From the NCBI GenBank assembly GCA_018257865.1, contig JAEUBA010000010.1:496001-560000 (forward strand): 64,000 nucleotides of DNA, read 5' to 3'. A program made the position numbers and the translations under genes. Shown here one piece after another: positions 32,405-44,371 of the stretch; positions within the stretch are counted from its first letter, which is position 1; every line of letters begins with the position of its first letter. Source of the DNA: Stereocaulon alpinum (lineage: Eukaryota; Ascomycota; Lecanoromycetes; Lecanorales; Stereocaulaceae). Under the pieces are notes generated by a model. The model saw nothing but the letters and a program-made list of their open reading frames with translations, did not search any database and had not been told where the DNA came from.

Positions 32405-35116
32405 ATGTCAACTTTTAAGGGTGTTGTGGATGGTCAGTACGATTTGCTTCCAGACGAATTACGTTGGCTAACGTACTCGTAGAATTTCCACATATCAGAA
32501 GTCCGCTTCATCAAAACCCCTGCTTGTGCTTTGCTGATCTGATACAGTCGACGACTTCCGAGACATTCCCGGTAAACAACCGCCTCTTGCCCGCTTCCTA
32601 AGCCATGTACATAGTGACCACCTTCGTGGGTTGGAGGCTTATGGAGGCTCGTTCATCTACTGCTCGCCAGCTACCAAAGAGGTAAATCATCATGTATATA
32701 GACTGTGTCAATTCTTTACCGTTACAGCTTCTCATCCGCCTCGAAAAGTACCATCATCGTATAAACTTTGAACTAGGGTTTCTGGGATCCACCAAGCAGA
32801 CTTATGGACACCTCAAACGCAAGCTGGTAGAAATCGCCACTCCGTGTATGCTACTCTCACTGATCAGTCCAGAGAACGATACCTCTGAACACTCCAACAG
32901 ACATCGAGCTAGAACTTGGGACCCATATTCGAGTGACTCTACTAGATGTGAGATATCCGCTTCCCATATTACATGTTCCCTAACGTCAGCAGGCCAATCA
33001 CTGTGCTGGGGCAGTAATGTTTCTCATTGAGAACGATAAGAAGGCAATACTCTACACAGGTGATATACGATGTGAGCCTTGATTACAAAAAGACATCTCC
33101 CTAAATCTGACATTGAATACAGCCGAACCTTGGTGGGTCAATTCATTGATCCGGAATCCTGTTGTCCTCCCCTATTCCTATGGCCACAAATGCCTCGACA
33201 GAATATATTTAGATACCACGTTTGCAACGAAGGACGGCCTGTATCGTCGATTTCAGACCAAGTCGGCCGGACTAGCCGAGCTACTTGAGAAGGTCCTAAA
33301 GTATCCCAAGGAGACGATTTTCCATTTCAACGCTTGGACATTTGGCTATGAAGAGGTTTGGATTGCACTATCCAGTGCTCTCCGGTCTCAAGTATGATAC
33401 TACCTTGTTTTTGGGTAAGTCAAGAGAGCTCATCGAAAGGCCAGATACACGTAGATCAGTACAAATGTCGACTATACAGGTCCCTCGCGTGTATCACTGC
33501 TGGGCAAAATTGTAGCTACGAGGGCTCGGCCCTCTTCGGCTTTCCCTGTGGGCACCGGGATCAAGCGGGATGCCTGACACCGGCCAAGGGTGTTCGACTA
33601 CATAGTTGTGAACGTGGTACACGTTGTACGACACTAGAAACGGCTGATGTGGTGTACATTATCCCAATAGTATCGCGATCCGTTGAAGGAACAGTCATCC
33701 CTGAAGCTGGAGCGGGCGGAGGTGCTGGCGACTTAATTCGATCTCATGACCTTGAGCTCGAAGACCTCGAAGATGATGAGATTGCAAAGCTCAAAACACT
33801 ATGCAACGAGAAAACGGTGGGTCCGGAAGCACGACGGAAGACGTTGGATCTCATATCTCAGGCATTCGAGTCCAGACAGAAGGTGGTATCATTAGACGCC
33901 CTTGATTTTGACACAGAAGAGCAACACATGCCTCTCGCGGAGCTTGCTGCGCGGCTTGTAAAGCTGGCCGCTCAGGATTACGCTATCAGCCCCAAAACTG
34001 TTTCGACAGCAAGCGACGAGAAGTATGGGACCGCGGCCCGGACTTTCAAACAGGAGCCGCTCCCAAGGAAGATTGTGATTTCCCTAGGATCCTCCGAAAT
34101 GCATCCGCTGATTCGTACAGGAATTTCCATACTCAAGACACTCGTCTTACGAAGAACTTTGTCATCTCGTGAGCGTATTTAAGCCTGTTGATGTATACCC
34201 ATGTACTGTTGACGAGGAGCGATGGGACTGGAATGTAAGCATGGAGCATTTGTTTGGTCATCTATGCTCCGGTACGGCATTCGCTCACGATAAAGAGATG
34301 GAAGAGATACTCACAAGTCGGGTGGCAAACCCGAAGAGCTCCAAGCGACCACGGAACGACGACGATTCTCAAAGCTTGGCATCCTCAGACCAAGGTAGCG
34401 TCGAGTCTCAACGGGCAGAGGGGCCGGACGCGAACCTCATCAGCCTTTCCAGGTCTTCCCGGGACCCGACACCGTGCCCTGATGGTTTCGACGGTTCTGA
34501 TCGGATTGCAAAGCGTCGGCGTGTAAGCCCACCTTCGATTGAAACAGGTCAGGGAGAAGATGCATTGGGCAACGCAGACGTGATTCCCAGCAAGTTGACT
34601 CCGAGATCTACATTATGCCAGATCAGACGATCCTTCAAAAGATTCGGCGCACTAGGTGAGAGAAACGCAACAGTGCCAGATCCCATTGCCATGAACCCGA
34701 ACCCGCATGGAACAAGTGAACATCGCAGGCATGTCGTGAAAGACACTGGAAACGTTCGCCCCGGGACGCAAGCGACGCCAATCGAGCCATCTGATGATGA
34801 CCAATCTAGCATTGATGGCATTGACGATGACGATGATGGCGCTGGAGGCTTCCTTTTGGACCAGATACCTGAGCCTGACGCTGTACTGGACACTAATCAT
34901 GCCAGTCAATCGGGCCCAGAAACACAGCTTTCACTCTCCGATACTGCTTTCGAATCTCAGGAAACGCATCGTGCCGGGTCTGGGCCAGCAAATATTAGGG
35001 TGCAGCATAGAAAAGACGCCTTTCAAGCTGCTAGGGAGCTGAGTGGCAGATGGGCAGTCGAGCACAGTCTCATTTCTTCCAGGATTGACCTGAGCGAGGA
35101 GGAGCTTGAGCTGTGA
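32405..35116 (+). CDS. SNM1/Artemis-type DNA repair metallo-beta-lactamase
   Basis: Nine exons: 32405-32432, 32483-32500, 32548-32681, 32728-32826, 32873-32947, 32993-33071, 33123-33391, 33445-34074, 34121-35116; 775 aa. The metallo-beta-lactamase core has HVHSDHL (HxHxDH, residues 35-40), DANHCAGAVMFLIE (metal His) and ILYTGDIRSEPWW (metal Asp). The beta-CASP/DRMBL part runs through IYLDTTFATKDGLY, ETIFHFNAWTFGYEEVWIAL and FPYSRHSSYEELCHLVSVFKP. Relatives (Pso2/SNM1A, Apollo, Artemis) are 5' exonucleases or hairpin/overhang endonucleases in cross-link and end-joining repair. The long acidic, Ser-rich C-terminal tail (after about 530) resembles Artemis more than Pso2, and no N-terminal zinc finger is seen. 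Exon 2 is only 18 nt. Intron 8 has a weak donor (GTGATT) but is needed to reach the FPYSRHSS block. Confidence 0.83.
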
Positions 35117-35359
35117 TGGATCATTGTTGATAATATAACATCAGAAGGGATTGATTGATCTAGGAAGTCTTTTGGCACCATATTGGTGGCTTACAGTAAT
35201 AACGGAGCTCACCGACACGTAAAATCCTCATGGCTACTTTTTACTTCTCAGGAATATCAAATAGCAATTACAAGCTACACAATACACATCGGCTCTCACA
35301 AGCAACCGAACTCCACTGCCGATATTTTGCCTCCTACTATTCCATAAACACCGATCCCT
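35117..35359. other. Short convergent intergenic region
   Basis: 243 bases between the nuclease stop (+) and the urease stop (-); it must hold both 3' ends, and the transcripts may overlap. Confidence 0.45.
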
Positions 35360-38277
35360 TCAGTAAACATAATACGTCTGCGTCAATGGCAATTCCGTCG
35401 CTGGCTCTGCTCTGCAAACCACACCATCTGCCTCAACGACCTACGTTCACGGTCAAACTTTAGCGGAATGGCTAATTGCAGGGTTACTTACGTATGTTTC
35501 TGGGTCTACCTTCATACTTGGCATCGAATCATTGTACTTCATATCTTTCTTACCAATCTTCCTGCAGTTCTTTACAACTTCGATCCGCTTGCGAAGGTTG
35601 TAGGTCGCAATGGTCCCACTCTCAACGGAAGCTTTAGAGACGAAAGTGATAGAGGTCTGGGGAACAAAAGTCTATACAAAGGATTAAAAGGGGCTTTGCT
35701 TTGGATATATTGCTGTAGGTTAGGGTCAAGCGATTGGGGATGAACAGGTACTTACAGCGAACATAGGGCGCATCACAATGGGCTCGACAGTAGGTATTGA
35801 TGCGTTTGGATCACCCTGATCGTTATCAGCATGAAGAACATTCATGGGAAATTTGATCCTCACCATTTGCATCTGGGATATCATGCCACTCTTGATGACC
35901 ATCGTAGGTTTTGTGCCGAAGTTGGCTGGATTCCACAGGACCAGATCCGCCAATTTACCCACTTCGACGCTTCCAACTATATGCCCCATGCCCTGTGCAA
36001 TTGCAGGGTTGACGGTATACTTACTAATATATCTCTTCACTCTGAAATTGTCTGCTCCCGTGCCCTCGTCCTCTTTGAGGGTTCCTCGCTGCACCTTGTT
36101 CTTGTGTGCAGTATTCCAGGTCCGGAGGATGACTTCTCCACACCGGCCCATTGCTTGCGAGTCAGAGGACATCATGCTTATGGCACCGAGATCGTGTAAT
36201 ACATCCTCCGCAGCGATGGTTTCAGCGCGAATTCGCGATTCGGCAAAGGCAACGTCTTCTGGAATTTTCTTCGACAGATGATGACATACCATGAGCATGT
36301 CGAGATGCTCGTCAAGAGTATTCAGGGTGTACGGTCGAGTCGGATTGGTGCTGCTAGGGAGAACGTTGCCATGCTCTACCACGGATATAATATCCGGCGC
36401 ATGGCCTCCTCCAGCACCTTCGGTGTGGTAGGTATGGATCGTCCGATCTTTGAAAGCTTTGATTGTTTGTTCCACAAATCCCGATTCATTGAGCGTATCC
36501 GTATGAATCAGGCATTGCACGTCGTATTCATCGCAAACGCTAAGACAGGTATCAATAGCGGCGGGCGTAGTACCCCAATCTTCGTGGAGCTTCAAACCCG
36601 CGGCACCCGCAACGCACTGCTCCTGTAAAGCTCGAGGACTGCTATCATTGCCTTTACCTGTAATGCCAAAGTTGATAGGAATCTCATCACATGCTTGGAG
36701 CATTTGCCGCATATGTGTTTTTCCAGGGGTACAGGTTGTTGCATTAGTACCTGTACTGGGACCTGTACCTCCTCCAAGCATGGTTGTAATGCCTGAGGCT
36801 ACAGCTTCGTAGGCTTGTTGAGGGCAAATGAAGTGTATGTGCGTGTCTAGCCCTCCAGCCGTGACGATTTTGCCCTCACCTGCAATGACATCCGTGCAAG
36901 AACCCACTACCATTGCAGCGTCAACGCCGTCCATCACGTCAGGGTTTCCGGCTGTCCCAATGCCAACAATGACCCCATTTTTGATACCAATGTCCGCCTT
37001 GACAATCCCACTCCAGTCTACGATAAGAGCGTTCGATATGAGAGTATCCAAAGATTCAGCATCTGGGCGACCGGTAGCTTGTCCCATGCCTTCACGCAAG
37101 GTCTTACCCCCACCAAAGCTGCACTCGTCACCATATACAGTATAGTCTTTCTCCACCTTAATCCAAAGGTCGGTTGCACCCAGGCGTACCACGTCACCGA
37201 CGGTCGGACCAAACATGCCAATATATCCCTCACGAGTCATTGTGAATGAGTCCAGATGTGCGCCATCCCCGGCAGGATCTGGCGTATGCGCAAAGCCTCC
37301 CTTTTGAAGCTTCTTCATGATTTCATCTGCCCGAGAGATATCCACAGGACCCGAGGCTATGTCATTGCCACCTCTTATGATCCTTTTACCTCCAATCTCG
37401 ACGCATGTGACTGTCTTTGTATCTCCAGGCTCAAATCGTACGGACGTGCCTGCAGCTATGTCCAGGAAGTAACCGTACGCCTTGATGCGGTCGAATTCTA
37501 GCTGAGGGTTGACCTCGATCAGGTGATAATGAGAACCAACCTAAATAGCCTGTAAGCATACGTGGTCTCCTCGTCGCCCGCGATTGGGGACGTACTTGTA
37601 TAGGTCGGTCTCCTTTGCTAGTGATCTTCAACTTCATTCTCTTCCTCCCCTGCTTCACAGTGATCTTTCCATCCTTGACGGGTATAATTGCGCCAGGCAT
37701 CTTTTGGCTGTCATATGCCTGTGGATCGGGTAACGGAAAGAGGTCTTTGGATGGTATTGGTAGGAAGCTGCCGTACAAAGCCTTCTCCAAGTCACCGTCG
37801 TCTGAGCTTACTGGGTGATGGACCGTCACTAGATATGTGCCACTGGGGAATGTGCCCTCGACCATGAGCTCTGCAAGAGAAGAGACAACAGAAGAGTGAA
37901 CATGTCGCCTGCCAAGCATGGTTTTGCCAATCGACATGAGGTCGGCGACGGAGTGGTTGCCATCGCGGATAAGCTACATGTCTCCAATCAGTAAGAAAGA
38001 CGATAGCGCTCGTAAGCATCGTACCTCTTGTAAATTGCTTGCTATCAAGGCCTGATATAAGGGGCGATTAGATGCAACACCAATTGCGGCGAACGGTGAG
38101 CTGTGCGTACGGTGGCCTCTGCATGATTCAGCTTGACGCCTCTCGCAAGACGGCGCTGGGCAAGTAGGCCCAATTGCGAGGTGACGAGCTTATCGAGCTG
38201 CGACAATGTCAACGGTGAGCTTGTAAGGTGCAGTGTAAGGATAGAGGGAGTGAGACCTCTTTTGGTACGAGGTGCAT
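35360..38277 (-). CDS. Urease, single-chain eukaryotic type
   Basis: Exons, minus strand: 38277-38257, 38197-38111, 38051-38025, 37973-37596, 37540-35756, 35671-35492, 35440-35360; 852 aa. Hydrolyses urea to ammonia and carbamate in the cytosol. The bacterial gamma, beta and alpha subunits are fused: gamma from MHLVPKE-LDKLVTSQLGLLAQRR, beta around GTYLVTVHHPVSSDDGDLE and GSHYHLIEVNP, alpha from residue ~235. Nickel ligands are visible: HIH at 405-407, the carbamylated Lys near 488 in LKLHEDWG, His near 517 and 543, and Asp in SSDSQAMG; these almost match jack-bean numbering. The flap HHLSKKIPEDVAFAESRIR carries the catalytic His. The C-terminus LPLTQTYYVY comes from a separate last exon. Four of the seven exons are under 100 nt, three of them at the 5' end (21, 87 and 27 nt). 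Needs UreD/F/G accessory genes, which are not in this window. Confidence 0.95.
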
Positions 38278-38800
38278 CGCTGGATAGATGTGACTTATCG
38301 ATCACTGTACTTGAGGATTTGTTTCACCATGCCTGAGCGTGCTACAGGGGATCAGATTGGAGGAATTGTTTGCTTTTTGTTGGAGGTTCTCAATTCCGCA
38401 TTAGATGGCGGGGTTGCGAAGGTAGCGCAAGCGTGGGGCAGGGGCCGAGACTACTGTATCCTTTAGATATCGCGGAACTATCCCACGCCCATCCTGTTCA
38501 CTATTAGTAGCATCAACACCATGACCAACTTGATCTATCACAACAATTATATTGTGACAGATTGCTTTTGAACTGACTTATTTCCCAAGTAGAAGCACAA
38601 TAGCTGACAGGCCATAGGAAGAAACAGGTCAACTACCTACAGTGCCTCTCGATAATCCACACTTCGCTTCTACCCTCCGTTCATTCAAGAAAAGTCCTCG
38701 CATCCAGCACGAATAAGACAGCTCCGGCGTATCAGGTACATGATGAAAATAGACACTCGTCTCCGTCTGTTCCAACCCTCAACATCAGGTCCCAACCGTT
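38278..38800. other. Intergenic stretch upstream of urease
   Basis: 523 bases between the urease start (-) and the HMG-box stop (-). No coding feature; the urease promoter is expected here but no nitrogen-response GATA cluster could be argued confidently by eye. Confidence 0.4.
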
Positions 38801-40139
38801 TCACGTCTCAGCTGCAGCGCTCTTGCGCTTCCTTCCCTTTGTCTTGGGCAGTGTCGGCGAGGTCTCAGCAACAACCTCCTTCTTTGACTCAGCAGCGTCA
38901 TCGAGCCCTTTGGCGTCCTTCTTCTTGGAACCCTTCTTCTTCTTCTCTGGCGATTTTGAGCTTCGTTCCGGAATGGCAGGCTCGGCTTCTTTTGCTGGAG
39001 TCTGCTTGCTTGAAGACGACTTCTTCTCAGTCTTGCTCTTCTTAGCAGGGGGAGCCTTGACTGGTTCGGGTTCTTCGTCGTCAGAGGAAGAATCGGAAGT
39101 ACTAGTGTCTTCTTCTTCAACATGACCAGGGTCGAGTTCGGCTGGTTTGGGCAGCTTGCCATCTTTCTTAGTGTTTTCATAGAGCTTCGTTGCATCCGCA
39201 TCACTGATCTGAGGGATCGGTTGACCGGCCTTGTACGCCTTCATTTGCTCTTTGTAGCGTGCAAAGTTGACAGCGTACTTATATTGCCACTCCTACAATT
39301 GAGGTCAGTGGGAACACTTATTGGGCCAGCAGTTACATAAACACTCACAGATTTGTCCTCATCCGTCATCTCGCGCCATCTCTTGCCACCCTCATCTTGA
39401 ACTTCCTTTGCTGTCTTCCCTGGACCCATTTCGTCTGCAATGCTGTTTCGTGCCGTCTGCAGGTATAAGAAGAACGGAGTTAGAGCACGTTTAGGCGCAT
39501 TCTTATCATGTGGAGCTCTTTTTCTCTTCTTGCCCTCGCCAGGTACTTCGGTGGTGGGGGCAGGCGTAGGACCGCGCGCGCCGAAGAGAGCATTGTCGCC
39601 GCTTAAAGGGTTCGATATGTTCAATTGCTCGAGTGAGGTTGAGTTGCCTCGGCCAATAACAGTATCTGTATGGGCGATGTAGGCACGGGAGAGATCGGAC
39701 ACAGCTGACTGGAGTGTGGCTAGACCAGTGACAACCTGAGGCGTGACGATCAGCTCGTTTTGCTCTGGATTCATTGCGCCGTACATGATATTGCGAACAA
39801 GCCTGTGTGCTATGGCGCAAACGTTTTGACAAGGAAGGGTAAGGAGGTCGACGGCTCTGAGAGCTTCTTCGCGCAGATCGCGTGCCATGGGGCCCTGAGA
39901 TAGAGGCACTGCGCTTTGGGTGAGGTGGTGGAAGTAGAATGTGATGTGGGGCGTGATGCGGGCAGACGCGGCGATGTTTTGATATGGACCGACTCAAGTC
40001 GCGACGAGGGAGTGATGAGAAGGAAATGAGGGAAATGAGTTATGCTTACTGAATTCCTGGTGCGGACAAAGTCTTCAACACTGATTTGAAGACTTCCAGA
40101 GTCCTTGGGTTTCTCGTCGGCCTTCTTTGGACGCGCCAT
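38801..40139 (-). CDS. HMG-box DNA-binding protein, HMO1-like
   Basis: Exons, minus strand: 40139-40050, 39735-39349, 39292-38801; 322 aa. Layout: short N-terminal segment (MARPKKADEKPKDSG, ISVEDFVRTRNS), a conserved helical stretch VVTGLATLQSAVSDLSRAYIAHTDTV, one HMG box from PKRALTPFFLYLQTAR to SEWQYKYAVNFARYKEQMKAYK (about 140-215), then a Ser/Glu-rich acidic part and a Lys-rich tail. Like yeast Hmo1, it has a single canonical box with a long Lys-rich C-terminus; a mitochondrial HMG role was considered but no presequence is seen. Probably a nuclear chromatin architectural protein. Intron 1 is 314 nt, long for this locus, and its interior is partly open in other frames; a missed small exon there is possible. 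Confidence 0.78.
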
Positions 40140-41540
40140 GTTTGTATGTGGTGATGTTGGGGTAGCCCGACTGTAGTTGGTAGGGATGGATTGAGGTTGG
40201 AGGAAGTTTTGGGGGGAGGGGTTTGACCCTTATTCTAAGAGTCGGTGGCCGGGAAAATTGCCCCCGCCTTTGAGTCCGTTTAGCGCTGGCTAGAATCACT
40301 TTAGGGAAGTCGTCCTTATCGCCATGCGCCCCGTTTTCGCTGCCTCTTGCTGCCTTGAAGAGCCGAGTCGCGACGATCGAGCCCATAGAAGACCCCTAAG
40401 TAACTCTACCCGCTAGAAAGCCTCTTAAACCTTCCCTACACAACCCGACACAAACATTGTTCAGGCTCGACCGTTGGCCTAGAAACCGCCCACCACACAG
40501 TGCCATTCACCCCAAGATATCTGAATGATAGCTTCAAGGCACCCGCCAAGGACCACCGTGCATAGGGTAGTCACCACCATCGCCAGATATTCGAAGTAGT
40601 CGAAGAAGGTCAGTTTATCGATCGATCGATTCAAGTCTGACTCCACCTTAACTGAACCCTGAGAAGGTTTTAGTGATAATGTCTCGTTACATGTTCCTCC
40701 TAGAGAACCTCTTACTTGCTGGTTGCCAGGCAGCCGTGCCCTTATTGCCGCCTTCATACATTGTCGACCCTAAAAAGCCCGGGTCCTAGGTGCGACGCTG
40801 CCTTCCTCAACCGCGGAAAACCGGCCCTTCTTCCAGCTGGACCCCTAATCAAGTCCTTACCGACAATCTGCAGGGTAGGGGATATCAATGGGGGCCGCTT
40901 TAAGGTGTCACCTCCTCAGAAGTTTTTCAAATTCGAGACCCTGCTGCTCTAATCTAGCCGCTTCCTTCGGGGGCTACTTTACAATTCGGCTGTGATGATT
41001 GCGCCCCCAATTCTCAGGTTACCTCGCACTTGAACTCTGCGGAAAACAAGATACACGCCGGATCGTGCTTTGAACTTAATTGATCCAATTGTGGCCAGCT
41101 GTGGACTTTTGCGCTCAATATGATCAGTGAATTGACCGCCTCTCGTATATAGGGGTTGTTGGTGGCCACACCTAGGGTGTCTTGTATGCGGTAGTGCCCT
41201 GGAAAAGCTCTCGCAAGTTGTTTCGCGCAGACACTGACTTCTCTGGGCGGTGGTAACTCTACCGTAAGGTAGTATTTAGGGTACCTCGTTCGTTGTGCTA
41301 GCGCGAAGGTGGCTACCTTGTTCGGGGCTACTGTCTTGTAGGATCGCCCATGTCAAGCGCTTAGTCCTAATTCTCTAGGATTGATTCAGGCTTGGAGCTT
41401 TTAGCAGTTGACAACAATAATGTCTGGTATAGGTTACTCGATAGAGACGTCTTGGATATTTGACCCCTAAAGTTGTTGTTCGCTATTCAACCTACTTTGT
41501 CACCCATCTTCTGTTGGCTATTTGCTTGAAAACGCAATCA
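40140..41540. other. Gene-free intergenic stretch
   Basis: About 1.4 kb upstream of the HMG-box gene, reaching the HET relic. The proximal part should hold the HMG-box promoter. Short frames have no recognisable content. Confidence 0.4.
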
Positions 41541-41559
41541 CCTCGAAGTATACATTGTA

Positions 41560-42340
41560 AGCTTAAGCGTGGCTCATCACTGAACATATCGAATCACAAA
41601 GCGCTCTCATACGTCTGGGCCGACCCGAATGTCGCCGCAATTGTCGAACAGAGATTTCAGGATAATGAGGAAATACTTCCTACTGCTTGATTGACTATAG
41701 CTGAACCCGTCGAGTGCCGGCTGCTCATTCAGCAGCGACTTCCTTTGAAGCACGCTTTAGCACCTCAGACCGGACGCAGCAGGTTCCGTAGCTTGTGGAT
41801 TGACGCCGTCTGCATCAGTCAGACCAGATCTATTAAGGAAGGTGACCAGGTGCAGGACATGGGGCGGCATCTACTAGAATGCCGACGTCGTCATCGCCTG
41901 GCTTGGTCCAGCAGGCTCTAGAAGTGATGCTACAATGAATGATATCCAAGACCTGGGTCTGGCAGCTCCATCTGCCGGAGACAACGACGTTAGCAAAGTA
42001 CGTGGCCACAACTGCGAGTTTTGAATCCTCCCTGCTGTATTCAAGCTGCAATTGGAACACGTGCTTGAAGAGTGTTTCACACCCTCGAGCCAGTTGGCTA
42101 TCTAGCAAGGCTCTATGATACCCTGCAGCTCTCTCTCAGGCCTTGGCTCAACCGCGTTCGAGTTGTCCAAGGAGTATTCCTTGTCCAAGAGTCCCTGGTC
42201 ACGTGCGGCACCAGAGTGGTCCCTTACAACAAGTTCTAGGTGCACTGCTAATCTCGTGCCCCTGGAGGATTCGTATAACAAGTTGTTCGTGACTGCCTAC
42301 GAGCAATCATCCGACGCGTTACGGGATACTGTTTGAGTCA
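41560..42340 (+). pseudogene. Decayed HET-domain (heterokaryon incompatibility) gene
   Basis: HET-domain motifs appear in order but in broken frames. HKALSYVWADP is near 41,600 and LWIDAVCISQT near 41,795-41,825 in one frame, with a TGA between them at 41,688. NADVVIAWLGPAGS follows at 41,878-41,920 in a second frame, and WLNRVRVVQGVFLVQESLV near 42,144-42,200 back in the first. At least two frame changes and several stops separate them; no intron set joins all pieces. The domain is known from vegetative incompatibility genes that restrict hyphal fusion. The C-terminal part is not recoverable. It lies 0.75 kb from the AT-rich isochore; weak TpA enrichment near its 3' side may reflect leakage of RIP. 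Confidence 0.7.
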
Positions 42341-43089
42341 GACCGGCTATGTCTACGAATCCGAAATTATTTACCCTGGAGCTGCTCAGGAAAAGTCAAC
42401 GTGGGTCTGCCTTGAGATGATCGGTTGTCGAGATTCTGTTTTGGTCCCCTCTTCTGCTGCAGTTGGGAACAGCACTGTTTTGCGGAAAGCGTATTGGGTT
42501 CGGAATAGTCGAAGTCACTCCATCGAGTACTCGCGGATCATGCAGCGACACTGCTACGGAAAGGAGACTTTCGCATTCTCAGACATTGTTTTCACCTTAA
42601 TACGTCAAAATATCCACACAATAAGTTATCACCCTGGACTGCCGACTAATTTTGAGCGATGCTTCCTCCTTCATCCGTCTTTTTCAAGTCAGACAATTGA
42701 TGTCTGCCACTAAGGAATCCACGTCTCGTTGCGATGATTATGTATTAGGATGGCACGCGTGCATAATGGCTCAATGGCGCATGCGCGGTTCGAAAGAATG
42801 CCACTTGCTGGATCAATCTCGGACTTCATTGAAAAGGGATTGAAATTGGTAGATGTTTTTCATGACCTATGAGCGCCAATTGAAGCTTCAGGTCTTGACA
42901 TTAGTGTGAAGGAGCTACCTTGATTGATAGCCCTGGCATGCTCGAAGAAAACTAGAACGTCATTGCGATTTCGTATATGAGGCTTAACTTGTCAAGATTT
43001 GATGCTTCGAATCACCTCGGTCACCAAACCGTATAGTACTTGATATAGAGGGTTTACGAAGGTACCCCGAAGCTCTAGCTACCAATGGA
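42341..43089. other. Transition zone next to the AT-rich isochore
   Basis: Short open frames (42,333-42,713, 42,652-42,843) could be further remains of the HET gene C-terminus but show no motif. Composition is still ordinary, with CA and TG dinucleotides present, until about 43,085, where it changes abruptly. Confidence 0.4.
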
Positions 43090-43486
43090 CTAGACATTTA
43101 TATTATATAAGCCGATATCAATAGGTTTTACGGCGAATTTTGATACCGAACAATAGCGTTATCCAATATTACTATTAAAATATTATAGAACGCTTATATT
43201 ATTAAAAGTAATCTATTATCACGATTGTAAAGGATAGGTTTAATAGATAAAGATTTATAAACCCTATCTATAGTCTAGGTCTAATATACAAGACGAATAT
43301 AAGGGGAGAATTTCGGGGTAGGGAGAACTAGTACTTATATAGGGGTAGATAAGTACTAGGTAGTAAGTATAAAGTACTAGCGTATACTAGCGTAAGCGCT
43401 AGATAACTAAAGTAAAACGGACTTAGATAATTTTAAGTAGGCTACTTAAGAACCGTAATATCTATACGCTAAGGGTTACTAAGCCT

Positions 43487-44371
43487 TGATTAATTAATTA
43501 ATTTATACGCCTATTCTAGTATTTATATATACTAATAAGGGTGTTCTATTATATTATTTATAAAACTAGTAGATAGTATACGTAGTATACCTCTCCTAGC
43601 CGTAAGAGAAATTATAGCGTACTACCTAGGTAAAAACTCCCGCTTATCCTTAATAATATAATTACTTTTAGTCTAGGGATTCTACCCTAGGTCTCTTTAT
43701 TACTAGAAACTTTAATTATATATCCTCTAATAGTATACGCTAAGCCTTCTATAATACTATTTCCCTTTAACTATCTATACTATACCTACCCTTTATACTA
43801 CGCTTAGCTTTTAGGGACCCTACTATATAACTCTATATCCTTTAACTTTATTATAGCGCTAAGCGCCCTGTAACTTTCTTTAATATTAGTTATATTAATA
43901 TAGGGGGAGGGGGGTTATTACCCTATAAGGGTTTAAGTTATTAGCGCTAATATATAGTATTCGGTAGTATCTATAGTAGTATTAGGTTTAGTTAATTAGT
44001 AGTTTACTAGTTAAAGATATAAGAGAGGGAGAGAGGGAAGGCTATATATATAGCTTAGGAGGCCTATACTTATATAAAGAATCAAATAATATATATCTCG
44101 CTAGTTATATTAGATAGTACTTAGTTCTATCCTTATATATTTTACTTTAGGAGGGACTAACCCTTTAGCTTATAATTATAGTTATACGGCGTTACTAATA
44201 CTAAAGGTCTACCTAGCTACTTAGATAGGACTATCCTTTTCTAAAATACGCCTTCTAATTTATAACCTAGTATATCCTTCTCTTAGCTATATATACCTAT
44301 TACCCTAACCTTCCCCTAAGATAGACTGCGTATTAGTTTTAACTAGTAGATATATATTAAGCGTACGTAGG
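43487..44371 (-). mobile_element. Truncated inverted copy of the 1.19-kb LINE-tailed element
   Basis: The sequence matches, in reverse complement and with many transitions, 45,370-46,251. Its 3' tail (TTTATACGCCTATTCTAGTA on the plus strand) lies at the left end, and it is 5'-truncated at about 44,371 relative to the longer copy. It carries more C-to-T changes than the other copy, so it has been hit harder by RIP. Such 5' truncation is typical of target-primed reverse transcription. Confidence 0.75.

Noticed and set aside
34549..34909. Antisense frames in the tail of the Artemis-like gene
   Set aside because: They are mirror images of the Ser/Asp-rich tail coding sequence and have no motifs of their own.
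1..43089. A secondary-metabolite or CRISPR-like system
   Set aside because: No polyketide or peptide synthase, terpene or cytochrome P450 genes were found, the dioxygenase-like gene stands alone, and no spaced repeat array was seen.
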